A program made the position numbers and the translations under genes. This document shows, piece after piece, positions 47,231 to 57,844 of a DNA stretch of 64,000 nt. The stretch is from positions 181,170-245,169 of the forward strand of contig JACPEH010000010.1 in the NCBI GenBank assembly GCA_016183655.1. Direction: 5' to 3'. This DNA is from Rhodocyclales bacterium. Its GTDB lineage: Bacteria; Pseudomonadota; Gammaproteobacteria; Burkholderiales; Rhodocyclaceae. How positions within the stretch are numbered: position 1 is the first letter of the stretch; every line of letters begins with the position of its first letter. The notes under the pieces were generated by a model. It saw nothing but the letters and a program-made list of their open reading frames with translations. It made no database searches and was not told where the DNA came from.

Positions 47231-47247
47231 GGAATCCCAGCCCAGCC

Positions 47248-48153
47248 ATGAGCACGCCTCGCCTGCTGGTAGTTGACGACGAGCCGGTCAACATCGAGAT
47301 CATCTCGGAGTACTTCGACGGCCTCGGCTATACGCTGGATGGCGCGAGCCAGGGCGAGGAAGCCTGGGCGTTCCTGAACGGGGCACATCGTTACGACCTT
47401 CTGATCCTGGACAGGATGATGCCCGTTCTCGACGGCATGGCACTCCTGCGGCGCGTCAAGGCGGATGAACGCTTTGCCGACATGCCGGTGATCATGCAAA
47501 CCGCTGCCGGCGAACCTGAGCAAGTTCGCCAGGGCCTCGCTGCCGGAGCCCACTACTACCTGGTCAAGCCCTACGAGCGGGAGTCGCTGCTGACCATCGT
47601 ACGCGGCGCCCTCGCCGACAGCACGATGCGCCGCCAATTGCAGCGGCGGCTGGCGGAGCACAACACCGCGATGAAGCTGCTGTGCAACGCCGAATTCCGC
47701 GTGCGCACGATCGAAGAGGCCAGTACGCTGGCAGCATTGCTGGCGCAAGGCTGCCCGCGGCCGGAAAGCGCCGTTCTCGGCATTTCTGAGCTGCTCGTCA
47801 ATGCCGTCGAGCACGGCAACCTCGGGATCAGTTATGAGGAAAAGGCCGCACTGAAACGGGAAGATCGCTGGCACGAGGAAGTGCTGCGCCGGCAGGCACT
47901 TCCGGAAAACGATGCAAAGCGCGTTCGGGTTGCGCTGACGCGGACCGAGTCGGGAGTCAGTATCTGCATCGCCGACGAAGGAAGAGGCTTCGACTGGCAA
48001 AAGTATCTCGATTTCGATCCGCAACGCGCCTTTGATCCGAACGGCCGGGGCATCGCCCTCGCGCGAACGGCCAGCTTCGATGCGCTCAGCTACGAAGGTT
48101 GCGGCAACACGGTGATCGCCAAGATTGCCAACAACGGGCAAGTAAGTCAGTAA
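47248..48153 (+). CDS. Response regulator REC fused to GHKL (anti-sigma-factor-like) kinase domain
   Basis: 301 residues. REC domain (about 1-125) with phospho-acceptor D55 in LLILDRMMP, K108 in LVKPYE. Then a HATPase/RsbW-like GHKL domain (about 150-295): N-box VLGISELLVNAVEHGNLGI and ADEGRGFDW plus GRGIALA. Such a protein could switch between kinase and sequestering of an anti-anti-sigma factor on phosphorylation. Stop overlaps the next start by 1 nt (TAATG). No HisKA, so it is not a histidine kinase. Confidence 0.88.
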   Translation: MSTPRLLVVDDEPVNIEIISEYFDGLGYTLDGASQGEEAWAFLNGAHRYDLLILDRMMPVLDGMALLRRVKADERFADMPVIMQTAAGEPEQVRQGLAAGAHYYLVKPYERESLLTIVRGALADSTMRRQLQRRLAEHNTAMKLLCNAEFRVRTIEEASTLAALLAQGCPRPESAVLGISELLVNAVEHGNLGISYEEKAALKREDRWHEEVLRRQALPENDAKRVRVALTRTESGVSICIADEGRGFDWQKYLDFDPQRAFDPNGRGIALARTASFDALSYEGCGNTVIAKIANNGQVSQ

Positions 48154-49691
48154 TGGAAACGCTACCCAAACTCAGAATTCTGACGGTTGATGACAACCGC
48201 ACCAACCTGCAGATACTTCAGGTATTCCTGCGCAAGCTCGGCCACGAAACGATCCTCGCGGACGACGGCGCGCGGGCGGTCGAATTGTATGAAGCGGAAC
48301 GGCCGGACCTGGTGCTGATGGACATCATGATGCCGGTGATGGACGGCCTGGAGGCGACGAAGCGGATTCGCGCCATGGCGTCCGAACGCTGGGTGCCGAT
48401 CATCTTTCTCTCGGCACTGGACCGCGACGAAAACCTGGTCGGCGGACTGGAGGCGGGCGGCGACGATTATCTGTCGAAGCCGATCAATTTTGTCGTCCTT
48501 GAAGCCAAGGTGCGCTCGATGCAGCGCACCCTCATGCTGCAGCAAAATGTCAGCGATTCGCTGCGGCGCCTGCAGACGATTTCTGACAACGTGTTGGAGG
48601 CGATCGTAACAATCGACACCAACGCGACGATCACCTCTTGCAACCGCATGGTCGTGGATTTGTTCGGCTGGCACGCCGACGAGCTTGTCGGCCAGAACGT
48701 CAGTGTCCTCTGCGCCGAACCCCATCGCAGCCGGCACGACGACTACGTCCGCGAATACGTGGCAGGTGGCCCGCCGCGCATCATTGGCATGTGCAGGACT
48801 GTGGAGGCACAGCGCCGGGACGGTGAAGTTTTTCCTGCTGAATTGACGGTGAGCGAAGTTCGCCTGGAAAGCGGTCGGATGTTCATCGGCGTCATTCGCG
48901 ACGTCAGCGCACGGAAGCGCGCCGAGGATCTGTTGCGCCAGAACGCAGAAAGGCTGCGCCACTATTACGAAGCCACCGAAGCCGAGAATCAGTTGGCGAT
49001 TTCGCTGATCGAGCGGCAGATGATGCGCGAGGAGCTCAACGATCCGGCGATCAGCTATTGGCTGTCGCCGGCGCTGCACTTCAGCGGTGATGTGCTTGCT
49101 GCGGCCCGCTCACCCGATGGCAAGGTCTACGCCATGCTGGCCGACGCCACCGGCCACGGACTGACAGCGGCGATCAGTACGGTACCGCTGCTTACCTTGT
49201 TCTATCGGCTGGTCGAAAGCGATCCCGGCCTCGGTCGGCTGGTTGGAGAAATCAACCAGCAGTTGCGCGACGCGATGCCGGTCGGCCGCTTTGTTGCTGC
49301 CAGCGCGGTGTGCCTGGACCAATCACGCCGCCAAGGCGCGATCTGGGTCGGGGGCATGCCGGACGCCTACCTGGTGGATGCCGACGGCAAAGTAAGCGCG
49401 GAATTCAAGTCGACTGCGTTGCCGCTGGGTATCACCGACAGCCACGAAGAGGATTTTCAGCCCGAGCTCTTCTCATGGGCCGAGGGCTGCCAGCTGGTGT
49501 TGTATTCGGATGGATTGCTGGAGGCTTCCAACCAGCAAGGCGAGCAATTCGGCAAGGAGCGCCTGCTGCGTGCGCTCGGACGAGCGTCCGCAGCAGAGCG
49601 CAAGGACGCGATGCAGGATGCGTTGCTCCGCCACCTCGATACCACGCCGCCGCAAGACGACGTTTCACTATTGTTGCTCAACTGCGGTTGA
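48153..49691 (+). CDS. Response regulator REC-PAS-SpoIIE (PP2C) phosphatase
   Basis: 512 residues by the ATG at 48153. REC (about 1-125; acceptor D57 in LVLMDIMMP, K110 in YLSKPI), PAS (about 140-265: DNVLEAIVTIDTNATITSCNRM...ELVGQNVSVLC) and a SpoIIE/PP2C-type phosphatase (about 310-510: FSGDVLAAAR with the metal Asp, ADATGHGLTAAIST, LVLYSDGLLEA). Predicted to dephosphorylate an anti-anti-sigma (STAS) protein when the receiver is phosphorylated. Translated by TAATG coupling with the REC-GHKL gene. Confidence 0.9.
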   Translation: METLPKLRILTVDDNRTNLQILQVFLRKLGHETILADDGARAVELYEAERPDLVLMDIMMPVMDGLEATKRIRAMASERWVPIIFLSALDRDENLVGGLEAGGDDYLSKPINFVVLEAKVRSMQRTLMLQQNVSDSLRRLQTISDNVLEAIVTIDTNATITSCNRMVVDLFGWHADELVGQNVSVLCAEPHRSRHDDYVREYVAGGPPRIIGMCRTVEAQRRDGEVFPAELTVSEVRLESGRMFIGVIRDVSARKRAEDLLRQNAERLRHYYEATEAENQLAISLIERQMMREELNDPAISYWLSPALHFSGDVLAAARSPDGKVYAMLADATGHGLTAAISTVPLLTLFYRLVESDPGLGRLVGEINQQLRDAMPVGRFVAASAVCLDQSRRQGAIWVGGMPDAYLVDADGKVSAEFKSTALPLGITDSHEEDFQPELFSWAEGCQLVLYSDGLLEASNQQGEQFGKERLLRALGRASAAERKDAMQDALLRHLDTTPPQDDVSLLLLNCG

Positions 49692-49743
49692 GCTGCCGCC
49701 GGATCGGTGACCGGCCTGACGAGAACGGCGCGCCAGCGCCAAG

Positions 49744-49774
49744 AAAAAAGCCAGGCATCGAGCCTGGCTTTTTT
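49744..49774. terminator. Bidirectional intrinsic terminator between the SpoIIE phosphatase and rplQ
   Basis: AAAAAA (49744-49749), GCCAGGC (49750-49756), 5-nt loop, GCCTGGC (49762-49768), TTTTTT (49769-49774): a 7-bp stem with U-tract in both directions, serving convergent transcripts. Confidence 0.93.
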
Positions 49775-49793
49775 AGTTGCCTCTGGAACGAGA

Positions 49794-50192
49794 TCAGGCA
49801 GCTTCGGCAACCTCGACCGGCGCTTCGGTCGACTCCGGGCGATCGAGCAGTTCGACATACGCCATCGGCGCATTGTCGCCGACGCGGAAGCCGCACTTCA
49901 GGATGCGCAGGTAGCCGCCGTTGCGGCTGGCGAAGCGCGGACCGATTTCGTCGAACAGCTTGACGACGATCTCGCGGTCACGCAGACGGTCGAATGCCAG
50001 GCGGCGATTGGCCAGCGTCGGCTTCTTGCCGAGGGTGATCAGCGGCTCCACCACGCGGCGCAGTTCCTTGGCCTTGGGCAGAGTCGTCTTGATTGCCTCG
50101 TGCTTGAGCAGCGACACGCTCATGTTGCGAAACATCGCCAGACGATGGCTGCTGGTGCGATTGAGTTTGCGAAGTCCCAAACGGTGACGCAT
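49794..50192 (-). CDS. rplQ: 50S ribosomal protein L17
   Basis: 132-residue large-subunit protein that binds 23S rRNA near the tunnel exit, opening [21 protein letters not shown], a full-length match to the family. Last gene of the alpha operon, ending 20 bp before the bidirectional terminator. It follows rpoA by 33 bp, the canonical order (rpsM-rpsK-rpsD-rpoA-rplQ). Confidence 0.98.
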   Translation of the reverse strand: MRHRLGLRKLNRTSSHRLAMFRNMSVSLLKHEAIKTTLPKAKELRRVVEPLITLGKKPTLANRRLAFDRLRDREIVVKLFDEIGPRFASRNGGYLRILKCGFRVGDNAPMAYVELLDRPESTEAPVEVAEAA

Positions 50193-50225
50193 TTTGTGTT
50201 CCTCTCTGTTTCAGTCCCGCCGGGC

Positions 50226-51194
50226 TTACTTCTCGAGACCGGCCGGCGGCCAGTTTTCGAGCTTCATGCCCAGGGTCAGGCCGCGCGCGGCCAGCACTTC
50301 CTTGATTTCGTTGAGCGACTTGCGACCGAGGTTCGGCGTCTTGAGGAGCTCGTTCTCGGTGCGCTGGATCAGGTCGCCAATGTAATAGATGTTCTCCGCC
50401 TTCAGGCAGTTGGCCGAGCGAACCGTCAGTTCGAGGTCGTCCACCGGGCGCAGCAGGATCGGGTCGACCTGGATCGACTTCTGCTGCTCGACCGGAACGG
50501 CCGTACCTTCAAGGTCGGCGAACACGGAAAGCTGGTCGATCAGCATGCGGGCCGCCGTGCGGATCGCGTCTTCCGGCTCGACAACACCGTTCGTTTCGAT
50601 GTCGATGATCAGCTTGTCGAGGTCGGTACGCTGCTCGACGCGGGCGCTTTCGACGTTGTAGGCAACACGGCGAACCGGGCTGAACGAAGCGTCGAGAACC
50701 AGCTTGCCGATGCTCTTGCTGTCGCCAAGGTTGCGCACGTTGCCGGGAACGTAGCCACGACCCTTCTCGACCTTGATCTCCATCGCCAGCTTGCCGCCGG
50801 AAGAGAGATGCGCGATCACGTGATCCGGGTTGATGATTTCGACGTCGTGCGAGGTTTCGATATCGCTGGCACGAACAACGCCTTCACCTTCCTTCTTCAG
50901 TTGCAGCACGACCGAATCGCGGCCGTGCAGCTTGAAGACGATGCCCTTGAGGTTGAGCAGGATGTCGACGATGTCTTCCTGCACGCCATCCAGCGTCGAG
51001 TATTCGTGCAGAACGCCGTCGATCGACACTTCGGTCGCGGCGTAGCCCTGCATCGACGAGAGCAGAATGCGGCGCAGCGCATTGCCGAGGGTGTGACCGT
51101 AGCCGCGTTCGAACGGCTCCATCACGACCTTGGCCTGCACCGGCGATACGCTCTGCACGTCGATGATGCGGGGTTTCAGGAGTCCAGTTTGCAT
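50226..51194 (-). CDS. rpoA: RNA polymerase alpha subunit
   Basis: 322 residues. N-terminal assembly domain (about 1-230: [24 protein letters not shown]) and C-terminal domain (about 250-310: [42 protein letters not shown]) which contacts UP elements and activators. Length and linker are as in betaproteobacteria. The gene sits in the alpha operon between rpsD and rplQ. ATG 51194. Confidence 0.99.
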   Translation of the reverse strand: MQTGLLKPRIIDVQSVSPVQAKVVMEPFERGYGHTLGNALRRILLSSMQGYAATEVSIDGVLHEYSTLDGVQEDIVDILLNLKGIVFKLHGRDSVVLQLKKEGEGVVRASDIETSHDVEIINPDHVIAHLSSGGKLAMEIKVEKGRGYVPGNVRNLGDSKSIGKLVLDASFSPVRRVAYNVESARVEQRTDLDKLIIDIETNGVVEPEDAIRTAARMLIDQLSVFADLEGTAVPVEQQKSIQVDPILLRPVDDLELTVRSANCLKAENIYYIGDLIQRTENELLKTPNLGRKSLNEIKEVLAARGLTLGMKLENWPPAGLEK

Positions 51195-51232
51195 GTGCTG
51201 TCCTTTGCCTTATGGGGGCGGCGGGTCTGCGA

Positions 51233-51862
51233 TTACTTCGAATACAGTTCGACGACGAGGCTCTCGTTGATCGTCGACGGCAGTTCGCTACGTTGCGGAC
51301 GGGCCTTGAAGGTACCCTTGCCGTTCTTGATATCAACTTCCAGCCACTCGGGGAAACCGCGTGCTTCGGCCGCTTCCATGGCTGCCTTGACGCGCAGTTG
51401 GCCCTTGGTCTTGTCGGCCAGTTCGACCACGTCGCCCGGACGCAGCACATACGACGGGATGTTCACGCGCTTGCCATTGACCAGCACGCCGTTGTGGCGG
51501 ACCACCTGGCGCGACTCGGAGCGCGAAGCGCCGAAGCCCATGCGGTACGCGACAGCATCGAGACGCGACTCGAGCAGTTGCAGCAGGTTTTCGCCGGTCT
51601 GGCCCTTGCGGCGCTCAGCTTCAGCGAAGGTCTTGCGGAACTGGCCTTCGAGCACGCCGTAGATGCGGCGGATCTTCTGCTTTTCGCGCAGGTGCACACC
51701 GTAGTCGGACAGACGCTGACCGGACTTCTGGCCATGCTGGCCAGGAGCGTACGAACGGCGCTCGATGGCGCACTTGTCAGTGAAACACTTTTCGCCCTTG
51801 AGGAAGAGCTTCTCCCCTTCGCGGCGGCACTGACGGCATTTCGGATCGAGATTGCGAGCCAC
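51233..51862 (-). CDS. rpsD: 30S ribosomal protein S4
   Basis: 209-residue 16S rRNA assembly initiator and, in E. coli, translational repressor of the alpha operon. It retains the zinc-type Cys pattern near the N-terminus (CRQC...CFTDKC, residues 9, 12, 26, 31), which many proteobacterial S4 proteins have lost. S4 RNA-binding domain at about 100-160. Follows rpsK by 12 bp. Confidence 0.98.
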   Translation of the reverse strand: MARNLDPKCRQCRREGEKLFLKGEKCFTDKCAIERRSYAPGQHGQKSGQRLSDYGVHLREKQKIRRIYGVLEGQFRKTFAEAERRKGQTGENLLQLLESRLDAVAYRMGFGASRSESRQVVRHNGVLVNGKRVNIPSYVLRPGDVVELADKTKGQLRVKAAMEAAEARGFPEWLEVDIKNGKGTFKARPQRSELPSTINESLVVELYSK

Positions 51863-51874
51863 TTTTCCTTCTCC

Positions 51875-52264
51875 TTAGATGCGGCGCTTTTTCGGCGGAC
51901 GGCAGCCGTTGTGCGGAACCGGGGTCACGTCGGTAATCGACGAAATCTTGATCCCCAGCGCGTTGAGCGCACGAACGGACGACTCGCGGCCGGGGCCGGG
52001 GCCCTTGATCCGCACTTCGAGGTTCTTCACACCACATTCCTGAGCGGCCTTGCCGGCAGCTTCGGCAGCGACCTGCGCGGCGAACGGAGTCGACTTGCGG
52101 GAGCCCTTGAAGCCGGCGCCACCGGAAGTCGCCCACGACAGCGCATTGCCCTGACGGTCGGTGATGGTGATGATGGTGTTGTTGAAAGAGGCGTGGATGT
52201 GGGCAATGCCCTCGGCCACGTTCTTTTTGACTTTCTTGCGAACTTTGGTAGCAGTCTTAGCCAT
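51875..52264 (-). CDS. rpsK: 30S ribosomal protein S11
   Basis: 129-residue platform protein of the small subunit, with the conserved GRE/SS core ([14 protein letters not shown]) and a basic C-terminus ending PPKKRRI. It should interact with the decoding region through 16S rRNA helices. Coupled closely to rpsM upstream (12 bp) and rpsD downstream. Confidence 0.98.
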   Translation of the reverse strand: MAKTATKVRKKVKKNVAEGIAHIHASFNNTIITITDRQGNALSWATSGGAGFKGSRKSTPFAAQVAAEAAGKAAQECGVKNLEVRIKGPGPGRESSVRALNALGIKISSITDVTPVPHNGCRPPKKRRI

Positions 52265-52276
52265 GTTCTGTCCCTA

Positions 52277-52639
52277 TTACTTCTTGCCGGCGATTGCCTT
52301 GCGCGGGCCCTTGCGGGTGCGGGCATTCGTACGGGTGCGCTGGCCGCGGACCGGCAGGCCCTTGCGGTGGCGCAGGCCACGATAGCAACCAAGGTCCATC
52401 AGGCGCTTGATGTTCATCGTCACTTCGCGACGCAGGTCGCCTTCGACGGTGAACTTGCCGACTTCCTCACGCAGCTTGTCCATCTCGCTGTCGTTGAGAT
52501 CCTTCATCTTGGTCGAACGGTTGATACCAACTGCGTCACAGATCTTCTGCGCGCGGGTACGGCCAATGCCGTAGATCGCGGTCAGCGCGATCTCGGCATG
52601 CTGGTGGTTGGGAATGTTTACCCCGGCGATACGGGCCAT
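52277..52639 (-). CDS. rpsM: 30S ribosomal protein S13
   Basis: 120-residue small-subunit head protein that bridges to the large subunit; ends with the basic [34 protein letters not shown] tail that reaches the P site. First gene of the alpha operon; its promoter lies in the 78-bp gap below rpmJ. In E. coli this leader binds S4. Confidence 0.98.
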   Translation of the reverse strand: MARIAGVNIPNHQHAEIALTAIYGIGRTRAQKICDAVGINRSTKMKDLNDSEMDKLREEVGKFTVEGDLRREVTMNIKRLMDLGCYRGLRHRKGLPVRGQRTRTNARTRKGPRKAIAGKK

Positions 52640-52668
52640 CGATTCACCCCGAAAATGCGAAACCTACA

Positions 52669-52697
52669 ATTATACTTTCAATCGTCTTCAGACTCAA
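52669..52697 (-). promoter_or_regulatory. Alpha-operon promoter
   Basis: Minus strand: -35 TTGAGT (52697 to 52692), 17-bp spacer, -10 TATAAT (52674 to 52669). It is about 30 bp before the rpsM ATG and in the gap after rpmJ, so the alpha operon has its own start in addition to readthrough. Confidence 0.8.
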
Positions 52698-52717
52698 TTC
52701 AATGAGTCGCCGGACGA

Positions 52718-52831
52718 TCAGCCCTGACGCTGCTTGTGGCGCGGATCGGTACAGATCACGCGCACGATGCCGTTGCGCCGAATGATTTTGCAGTTGCGGC
52801 AGATGCGCTTAACAGATGCCAGCACTTTCAT
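52718..52831 (-). CDS. rpmJ: 50S ribosomal protein L36
   Basis: 37 residues ([19 protein letters not shown]...HKQRQG) from ATG 52831 to TGA 52718, too short for a simple ORF filter. It keeps the zinc ribbon ligands C11, C14, C27 and H32 (C+ form). SD AGGAG precedes the start. Lies between infA and rpsM, the last gene of the spc operon. Confidence 0.97.
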   Translation of the reverse strand: MKVLASVKRICRNCKIIRRNGIVRVICTDPRHKQRQG

Positions 52832-52901
52832 TTTTCAACTCCTGGTTTTCGGCTTTTGGCGCAGCCAGCCAATTGCCCTATTGCTTCTTGCGTAGAGATC
52901 T

Positions 52902-53120
52902 TTACTTGGCCCGGAAGGTGATGCGCGCCTTCGACAGGTCATACGGTGTCAGTTGTACGGTGACTTTGTCGCCGGGAAGGATGCGGATGTAGTGCATGCG
53001 CATCTTGCCGGAGATGAAAGCGTGCACCACGTGCCCGTTTTCCAGTTTCACCTTGAACGTTGCATTGGGGAGGTTTTCCATCACCTCGCCCTGCATTTCA
53101 ATCAGGTCTTCCTTCGCCAT
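52902..53120 (-). CDS. infA: Translation initiation factor IF-1
   Basis: 72-residue OB-fold protein ([22 protein letters not shown]...) that blocks the A site during initiation. Full length for the family. Placed between secY and rpmJ, a linkage common in betaproteobacteria and absent in E. coli, where infA is elsewhere. The 70-bp gap to rpmJ has an SD but no clear promoter. Confidence 0.98.
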   Translation of the reverse strand: MAKEDLIEMQGEVMENLPNATFKVKLENGHVVHAFISGKMRMHYIRILPGDKVTVQLTPYDLSKARITFRAK

Positions 53121-53143
53121 CCTTTACCCGCTTGCTCGGCCGC

Positions 53144-54469
53144 TCATCTGCCGGGGACACCGGCACCCTTGAAGTTCGCCTTCTTCAGCAGGCTTTCGTA
53201 TTGGTGCGACATCACATAGGCCTGAACCTGCGACATGAAGTCCATGGTCACGACCACGATGATCAGCAGCGAGGTTCCGCCGAAATAGAACGGAACGTTC
53301 CACTTCAGGATCAGGAACTCCGGCAGCAGGCAGACCACCGTGATGTACGCCGCGCCAACCAGCGTCAGGCGCATCAGAATCTTGTCGATGTAGCGCGCCG
53401 TCTGGTCGCCGGGACGAATACCGGGAACGAACGCACCGCTCTTCTTCAGGTTGTCGGCCGTTTCCTTCGAATTGAAGACCAGCGCCGTATAGAAGAAGCA
53501 GAAGAAGACGATCGCTGCGGCATACAGCATCACGTAAATCGGCTGGCCGGGCGACAGCGTCGCCGCGACGTCCTTCAGCCAGCGCATGGAATCACCCGAA
53601 CCGAACCAGCCGGCGACGGTTGCCGGGAACAGGATGATCGACGATGCGAAGATCGGCGGAATGACGCTCGCCATGTTCAGTTTCAGCGGCAGGTGCGAGC
53701 TCTGGCCGCCGTAAATCTTGTTGCCGACCTGGCGCTTGGCGTAGTTCACCAGAATCTTGCGCTGCCCGCGCTCGACGAACACGACGAAGGCCGTCACCAG
53801 CACCACCAGGACGCAGATGAAGATCGCGGTCAGCGGATGCATGGCGCCGGTCCGCGTCAGTTCGAGCAGGCCGCCGATGGCGTTCGGCAGACCCGCCGCG
53901 ATACCGGCAAAAATAATGATCGAGATCCCGTTGCCCAAGCCGCGCTCGGTGATCTGCTCGCCGAGCCACATCAGGAACATCGTCCCGGTAAGCAGTGTCG
54001 TCACCGTCGTCAGCCGGAACATGAAGCCCGGATCAAGAACCAGACCCGGCTGCGCTTCAAGCGCGATGGCGATGCCGACGCCCTGGAACAGCGCGAGTAC
54101 GACAGTCCCGTAGCGGGTGTACTGCGTGATCTTGCGACGACCCGCCTCACCTTCCTTCTTCAACGCCTCCAGCTGGGGGCTCGCCACGCTCATCAGCTGC
54201 ATGATGATCGACGCCGAAATGTACGGCATGATCCCCAGCGCGAAGATGGTAAAGCGCGACAGGGCTCCGCCCGAGAACATGTTGAACATGCCCAGGATGC
54301 CGCCCTGCTGGCTGTTGAAGAGATCAGAAAGCGCAGCCGCGTCGATACCGGGAACCGGAATGTGCGCCCCGATGCGGTACACGACCAGGGCGCCCAGCAG
54401 GAACCACAGCCGACGCTTGAGGTCGCCGAATTTTCCGCTCTTGCCGATGGTGTTGGGAGTAGTCGCCAA
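53144..54469 (-). CDS. secY: Protein translocase subunit SecY
   Basis: 441-residue, ten-helix channel of the Sec translocon. Recognisable segments are [25 protein letters not shown] at the N-terminus, the plug-region [21 protein letters not shown], and the C-terminal cytoplasmic tail after the tenth helix. Penultimate membrane gene of the spc operon, 24 bp before infA and 21 bp after rplO. Confidence 0.99.
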   Translation of the reverse strand: MATTPNTIGKSGKFGDLKRRLWFLLGALVVYRIGAHIPVPGIDAAALSDLFNSQQGGILGMFNMFSGGALSRFTIFALGIMPYISASIIMQLMSVASPQLEALKKEGEAGRRKITQYTRYGTVVLALFQGVGIAIALEAQPGLVLDPGFMFRLTTVTTLLTGTMFLMWLGEQITERGLGNGISIIIFAGIAAGLPNAIGGLLELTRTGAMHPLTAIFICVLVVLVTAFVVFVERGQRKILVNYAKRQVGNKIYGGQSSHLPLKLNMASVIPPIFASSIILFPATVAGWFGSGDSMRWLKDVAATLSPGQPIYVMLYAAAIVFFCFFYTALVFNSKETADNLKKSGAFVPGIRPGDQTARYIDKILMRLTLVGAAYITVVCLLPEFLILKWNVPFYFGGTSLLIIVVVTMDFMSQVQAYVMSHQYESLLKKANFKGAGVPGR

Positions 54470-54490
54470 TCCGCTTACCTATTGCAACGA

Positions 54491-54925
54491 TTACTCGCCG
54501 ACGGAGCCGCCGGCGGCTTCGATCGCAGCCTTGGCACCCTTGGTTGCGCCAACCCCCTTCAGGACGACCTTGCGGCTGACTTCGCCGGAAAGCACGACCT
54601 TGGCGGAGAGCGCCAGCTGCGGGACGAGACCAGCCTGCTTCAGCGTCTGCAGGTCGATTTCATCGACCGGGAGAAGGCTGAGCTCGGAGAGGCGAACCTC
54701 AACGTTGCGATCGTTGGTCAGCGACACGAAGCCGCGCTTCGGCAGACGGCGCTGCAGCGGCATCTGGCCGCCCTCGAAGCCGACCTTGTGGAAGCCCCCG
54801 GAACGCGACTTCTGACCCTTGTGCCCACGGCCGGCAGTCTTGCCCAGGCCGGAACCGATGCCGCGGCCGACGCGACGCTTGGCGTGCTTGGCGCCCTCAG
54901 CCGGTTGAATGGTATTCAGCTTCAT
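54491..54925 (-). CDS. rplO: 50S ribosomal protein L15
   Basis: 144-residue protein stabilising the 23S domain, with the Gly/Arg-rich N-terminus [26 protein letters not shown]. True start is ATG 54925 ([11 protein letters not shown]), one base after the rpmD stop; the upstream GTG in frame would overlap rpmD more and is not needed. Confidence 0.97.
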   Translation of the reverse strand: MKLNTIQPAEGAKHAKRRVGRGIGSGLGKTAGRGHKGQKSRSGGFHKVGFEGGQMPLQRRLPKRGFVSLTNDRNVEVRLSELSLLPVDEIDLQTLKQAGLVPQLALSAKVVLSGEVSRKVVLKGVGATKGAKAAIEAAGGSVGE

Positions 54926-54926
54926 C

Positions 54927-55109
54927 TCAGCCCTCACACTTCACGAGGTAGGAAACCTTGTTGATCATGCCGCGGACCGCCGGCGTGTCCTGCAGCTCCG
55001 ACGTGGAGTTCAGGCGACGCAGGCCGAGGCCGCGAACGGTCGCACGGTGCGACTGCTTGGTGCCGATCAGGCTCTTGACGAGCGTGACCTTGATCTTTTT
55101 TTCAGCCAT
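54927..55109 (-). CDS. rpmD: 50S ribosomal protein L30
   Basis: 60-residue L30 with the family core [50 protein letters not shown]. Nearly all residues belong to the domain. Sits between rpsE (5-bp gap) and rplO. Confidence 0.97.
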   Translation of the reverse strand: MAEKKIKVTLVKSLIGTKQSHRATVRGLGLRRLNSTSELQDTPAVRGMINKVSYLVKCEG

Positions 55110-55114
55110 GGTGA

Positions 55115-55639
55115 TTACCCCAGGATCTGTTCAACGGACTTGCCGCGCTTGGCAGCAATCTCCGCCGGCGTGCTCTGGCCCATCAGACCGTTGATCGTGG
55201 CACGCACGATGTTGTACGGGTTGGTCGAGCCGTGCGCCTTGGCGACGATGTTGGTCACGCCCATCACCTCGAAGACGGCACGCATGGCGCCGCCGGCGAT
55301 GATGCCGGTACCTTCCGGCGCCGGCTGGATCAGCACGGTCGACGCGCCGTGGCGGCCGATGACGGTGTGGTGCAGCGTACCGTTCTTCAGCGCGACCTTG
55401 GCCATCTTGCGACGGGCTTCGTCCATTGCCTTCTGTACGGCAACGGGGACTTCACGGGACTTGCCCTTGCCCATGCCGATGGCGCCATCGCCGTCGCCAA
55501 CAACGGTCAGTGCGGCGAAGCCGAGGATACGGCCGCCCTTCACCACCTTGGTAACGCGGTTGATGGAGACCATCTTCTCGCGCAGACCATCGTCGCGCTC
55601 TTCGGCCTGCTGGGGTTTCTTGCTTTGCGGTTTAGCCAT
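55115..55639 (-). CDS. rpsE: 30S ribosomal protein S5
   Basis: 174-residue small-subunit protein near the mRNA entry; dsRBD-like N-domain (about 20-80: [54 protein letters not shown]) and a C-terminal ribosomal S5 domain. Spectinomycin-binding loop region is intact. Follows rplR by 26 bp. Confidence 0.98.
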   Translation of the reverse strand: MAKPQSKKPQQAEERDDGLREKMVSINRVTKVVKGGRILGFAALTVVGDGDGAIGMGKGKSREVPVAVQKAMDEARRKMAKVALKNGTLHHTVIGRHGASTVLIQPAPEGTGIIAGGAMRAVFEVMGVTNIVAKAHGSTNPYNIVRATINGLMGQSTPAEIAAKRGKSVEQILG

Positions 55640-55665
55640 TTCTTACTCCGATCCTTTCCGGCCGA

Positions 55666-56022
55666 TCAGAACTTCAGACCGCTCTCGCGAGCAGCTTCGG
55701 CCAGCGCCTTGATACGCCCGTGATACTTGAAGCCGGAACGGTCAAAGGCAACGGTTTCGATACCGGCTTGCTTGGCACGCTCAGCGATGAGCTTGCCAAT
55801 AGCAGCCGCGGCGGCGGCGTTACCGCCGTTGGTGATGTCCTTGCGTACCCCGGTTTCGAGCGACGACGCGGCGGCCAGCACCTTGGAGCCGCAAGCCGAA
55901 ATCAGCTGGGCGTAGATGTGCTGGTTGGTGCGATTCACGCACAAGCGCACGGCTTTGAGCTCGGCAATCTTGGCCCGGGTTTTGCGGGCACGGCGCAGAC
56001 GCGCTTGTTTCTTGTCGATCAT
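55666..56022 (-). CDS. rplR: 50S ribosomal protein L18
   Basis: 118-residue 5S rRNA-binding protein. Family features: [35 protein letters not shown] and [42 protein letters not shown]. Starts 9 bp before rplF. Confidence 0.98.
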   Translation of the reverse strand: MIDKKQARLRRARKTRAKIAELKAVRLCVNRTNQHIYAQLISACGSKVLAAASSLETGVRKDITNGGNAAAAAAIGKLIAERAKQAGIETVAFDRSGFKYHGRIKALAEAARESGLKF

Positions 56023-56031
56023 TTGGCCACC

Positions 56032-56562
56032 TTACTTCTTCTTCGTTTCCTTGAGGATCACCACTTCGTCGGCATAGCGCACGCCCTTGCCCTTATAGGG
56101 CTCCGGCGAGCGGTAGGCGCGAACTTCAGCCGCGACCTGACCGACGAGCTGCTTGTCGACACCCTTGATCAGGATCTCGGTCTGCGACGGCGTCTCGACC
56201 TTGATACCTGCGGGCATCTTGTGCGCAACCGGGTGGGAGAAACCGAGCGACAGGTTCAGGGTGTCACCCTGCGCCTGGGCGCGGTAGCCGACGCCGACGA
56301 GCGTCAGCTTCTTCTCGAAGCCCTTGGAAACGCCATTGACCATATTGTTGAGGTTGGCGCGGACGGTACCCCACAGCGCAGCGGCGTTTTCGACACCCGC
56401 CACGGCGGAGCACTGCAGCGACTCGCCGGAAACCTCGACATTCACCGCCGGATTGGCCTTGAAGCTCAGAGAACCCAGCGGACCCTTGACGACGATCTGC
56501 TCACCGACGGTGACTTCAACACCCTTCGGCAGCGCGATCGGATTTTTGCCTACACGCGACAT
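56032..56562 (-). CDS. rplF: 50S ribosomal protein L6
   Basis: 176 residues: two copies of the L6 alpha/beta domain, N-terminus [18 protein letters not shown]-terminus [16 protein letters not shown]. It contacts the sarcin-ricin and 23S helix 97 region. Between rplR and rpsH. Confidence 0.98.
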   Translation of the reverse strand: MSRVGKNPIALPKGVEVTVGEQIVVKGPLGSLSFKANPAVNVEVSGESLQCSAVAGVENAAALWGTVRANLNNMVNGVSKGFEKKLTLVGVGYRAQAQGDTLNLSLGFSHPVAHKMPAGIKVETPSQTEILIKGVDKQLVGQVAAEVRAYRSPEPYKGKGVRYADEVVILKETKKK

Positions 56563-56571
56563 GTTTCCCCC

Positions 56572-56967
56572 TTACGCGACGATGCAGAGGACTTCGCCGC
56601 CAACATTGCTGGCGCGTGCCTTGCGATCGGTCATGACACCCTTGGGCGTGGACACGATCGCCACGCCAAGGCCGTTCATCACACGGGGGATGTCCGTGCT
56701 GCCCTTGTAGACGCGCAGGCCGGGCTTCGAGACGCGCTCAATGCGCTCGATGACCGGGCGACCGGCGTAATACTTCAGGCCAATTTCGAGGGTCGGCTTG
56801 CCTTCGCCTTCGCGCACGGCGAAGTCTTCGACATAACCCTCATCCTTCAGCACCTTGGCAATCGCCACCTTCAGCTTCGACGAGGGCATCGCAACGGACG
56901 CCTTCTCAGCCTGCTGGGCATTGCGGATGCGGGTCAGCATATCGCTGATCGGATCGCTCATACTCAT
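56572..56967 (-). CDS. rpsH: 30S ribosomal protein S8
   Basis: 131-residue primary 16S rRNA binding protein, opening [18 protein letters not shown]; in E. coli S8 represses the spc operon. The first ATG (56967) is 6 nt from SD GGAGAG and is preferred over the MSDPIS ATG two codons later. C-terminal [25 protein letters not shown] is typical. Confidence 0.97.
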   Translation of the reverse strand: MSMSDPISDMLTRIRNAQQAEKASVAMPSSKLKVAIAKVLKDEGYVEDFAVREGEGKPTLEIGLKYYAGRPVIERIERVSKPGLRVYKGSTDIPRVMNGLGVAIVSTPKGVMTDRKARASNVGGEVLCIVA

Positions 56968-56982
56968 TCTGTTCTCTCCTGC

Positions 56983-57288
56983 TTACCAGCTGGCCTTGAT
57001 CATGCCGGGCACTTCACCCTTCATGACGAGGTCGCGCAGCTTGAGGCGCCCCAGACCGAATTTGCGGAACACGCCACGCGGACGACCGGTGATCTGGCAG
57101 CGATTGCGCAGGCGGACCGGGCTCGCATCGCGCGGCAGCTTCTGCAGCTTGAGACGCGCTTCGTAACGCTCGACGTCCGAGAGGCTGACGTTGTTGATGA
57201 TCGCGGTGAGCTCGGCACGCTTCTTCGCGTACTTTTCCACCATCTGGCGGCGCTTTTCATCGCGGTTGATCAGTGCAAGTTTCGCCAT
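56983..57288 (-). CDS. rpsN: 30S ribosomal protein S14
   Basis: 101-residue long-form S14 without the CxxC zinc pairs of the short form, starting [24 protein letters not shown] and ending [21 protein letters not shown]. Sits in the spc operon between rpsH and rplE. Confidence 0.97.
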   Translation of the reverse strand: MAKLALINRDEKRRQMVEKYAKKRAELTAIINNVSLSDVERYEARLKLQKLPRDASPVRLRNRCQITGRPRGVFRKFGLGRLKLRDLVMKGEVPGMIKASW

Positions 57289-57295
57289 GTTCGCC

Positions 57296-57835
57296 TCAAT
57301 TCTTGAACGGGAACTTGAAGCCGGCGAGCAGCGCTTTGGCTTCTTCGTCGGTCTTCGCGGTCGTGGTGATGCTGATGTTCATCCCGCGCAGCGCATCGAT
57401 CTTGTCGTACTCGATTTCCGGGAAGATGATCTGTTCCTTGACGCCCATGTTGTAGTTGCCACGGCCATCGAAGCCCTTGCCGGAGATGCCGCGGAAGTCC
57501 CGCACACGGGGCAGCGCAACCGTCACCAGACGATCCAGGAATTCGAACATGCGGGGACCGCGCAGCGTGACCATGCAGCCGATCGGATAGCCGTCGCGAA
57601 TCTTGAAGCCGGCGATCGACTTGCGCGACTTGGTAACCACCGGCTTCTGGCCGGCGATCTTCTGCATGTCGCCAACGGCGTTATCCAGAACCTTCTTGTC
57701 GGCAACCGCTTCGCCGACGCCCATGTTCAGGGTGATCTTGGTGATGCGCGGCACTTCCATGCTCGACTTGTAGCCGAACTTCTTGGTCAGCTCAGGCACC
57801 ACGGTGGATTTGTAGAATTCAAACAAACGCGCCAT
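57296..57835 (-). CDS. rplE: 50S ribosomal protein L5
   Basis: 179-residue protein that binds 5S rRNA with L18. Visible: [35 protein letters not shown] and the conserved [32 protein letters not shown]. Full length; between rplX and rpsN. Confidence 0.98.
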   Translation of the reverse strand: MARLFEFYKSTVVPELTKKFGYKSSMEVPRITKITLNMGVGEAVADKKVLDNAVGDMQKIAGQKPVVTKSRKSIAGFKIRDGYPIGCMVTLRGPRMFEFLDRLVTVALPRVRDFRGISGKGFDGRGNYNMGVKEQIIFPEIEYDKIDALRGMNISITTTAKTDEEAKALLAGFKFPFKN

Positions 57836-57844
57836 GATCGTTCC

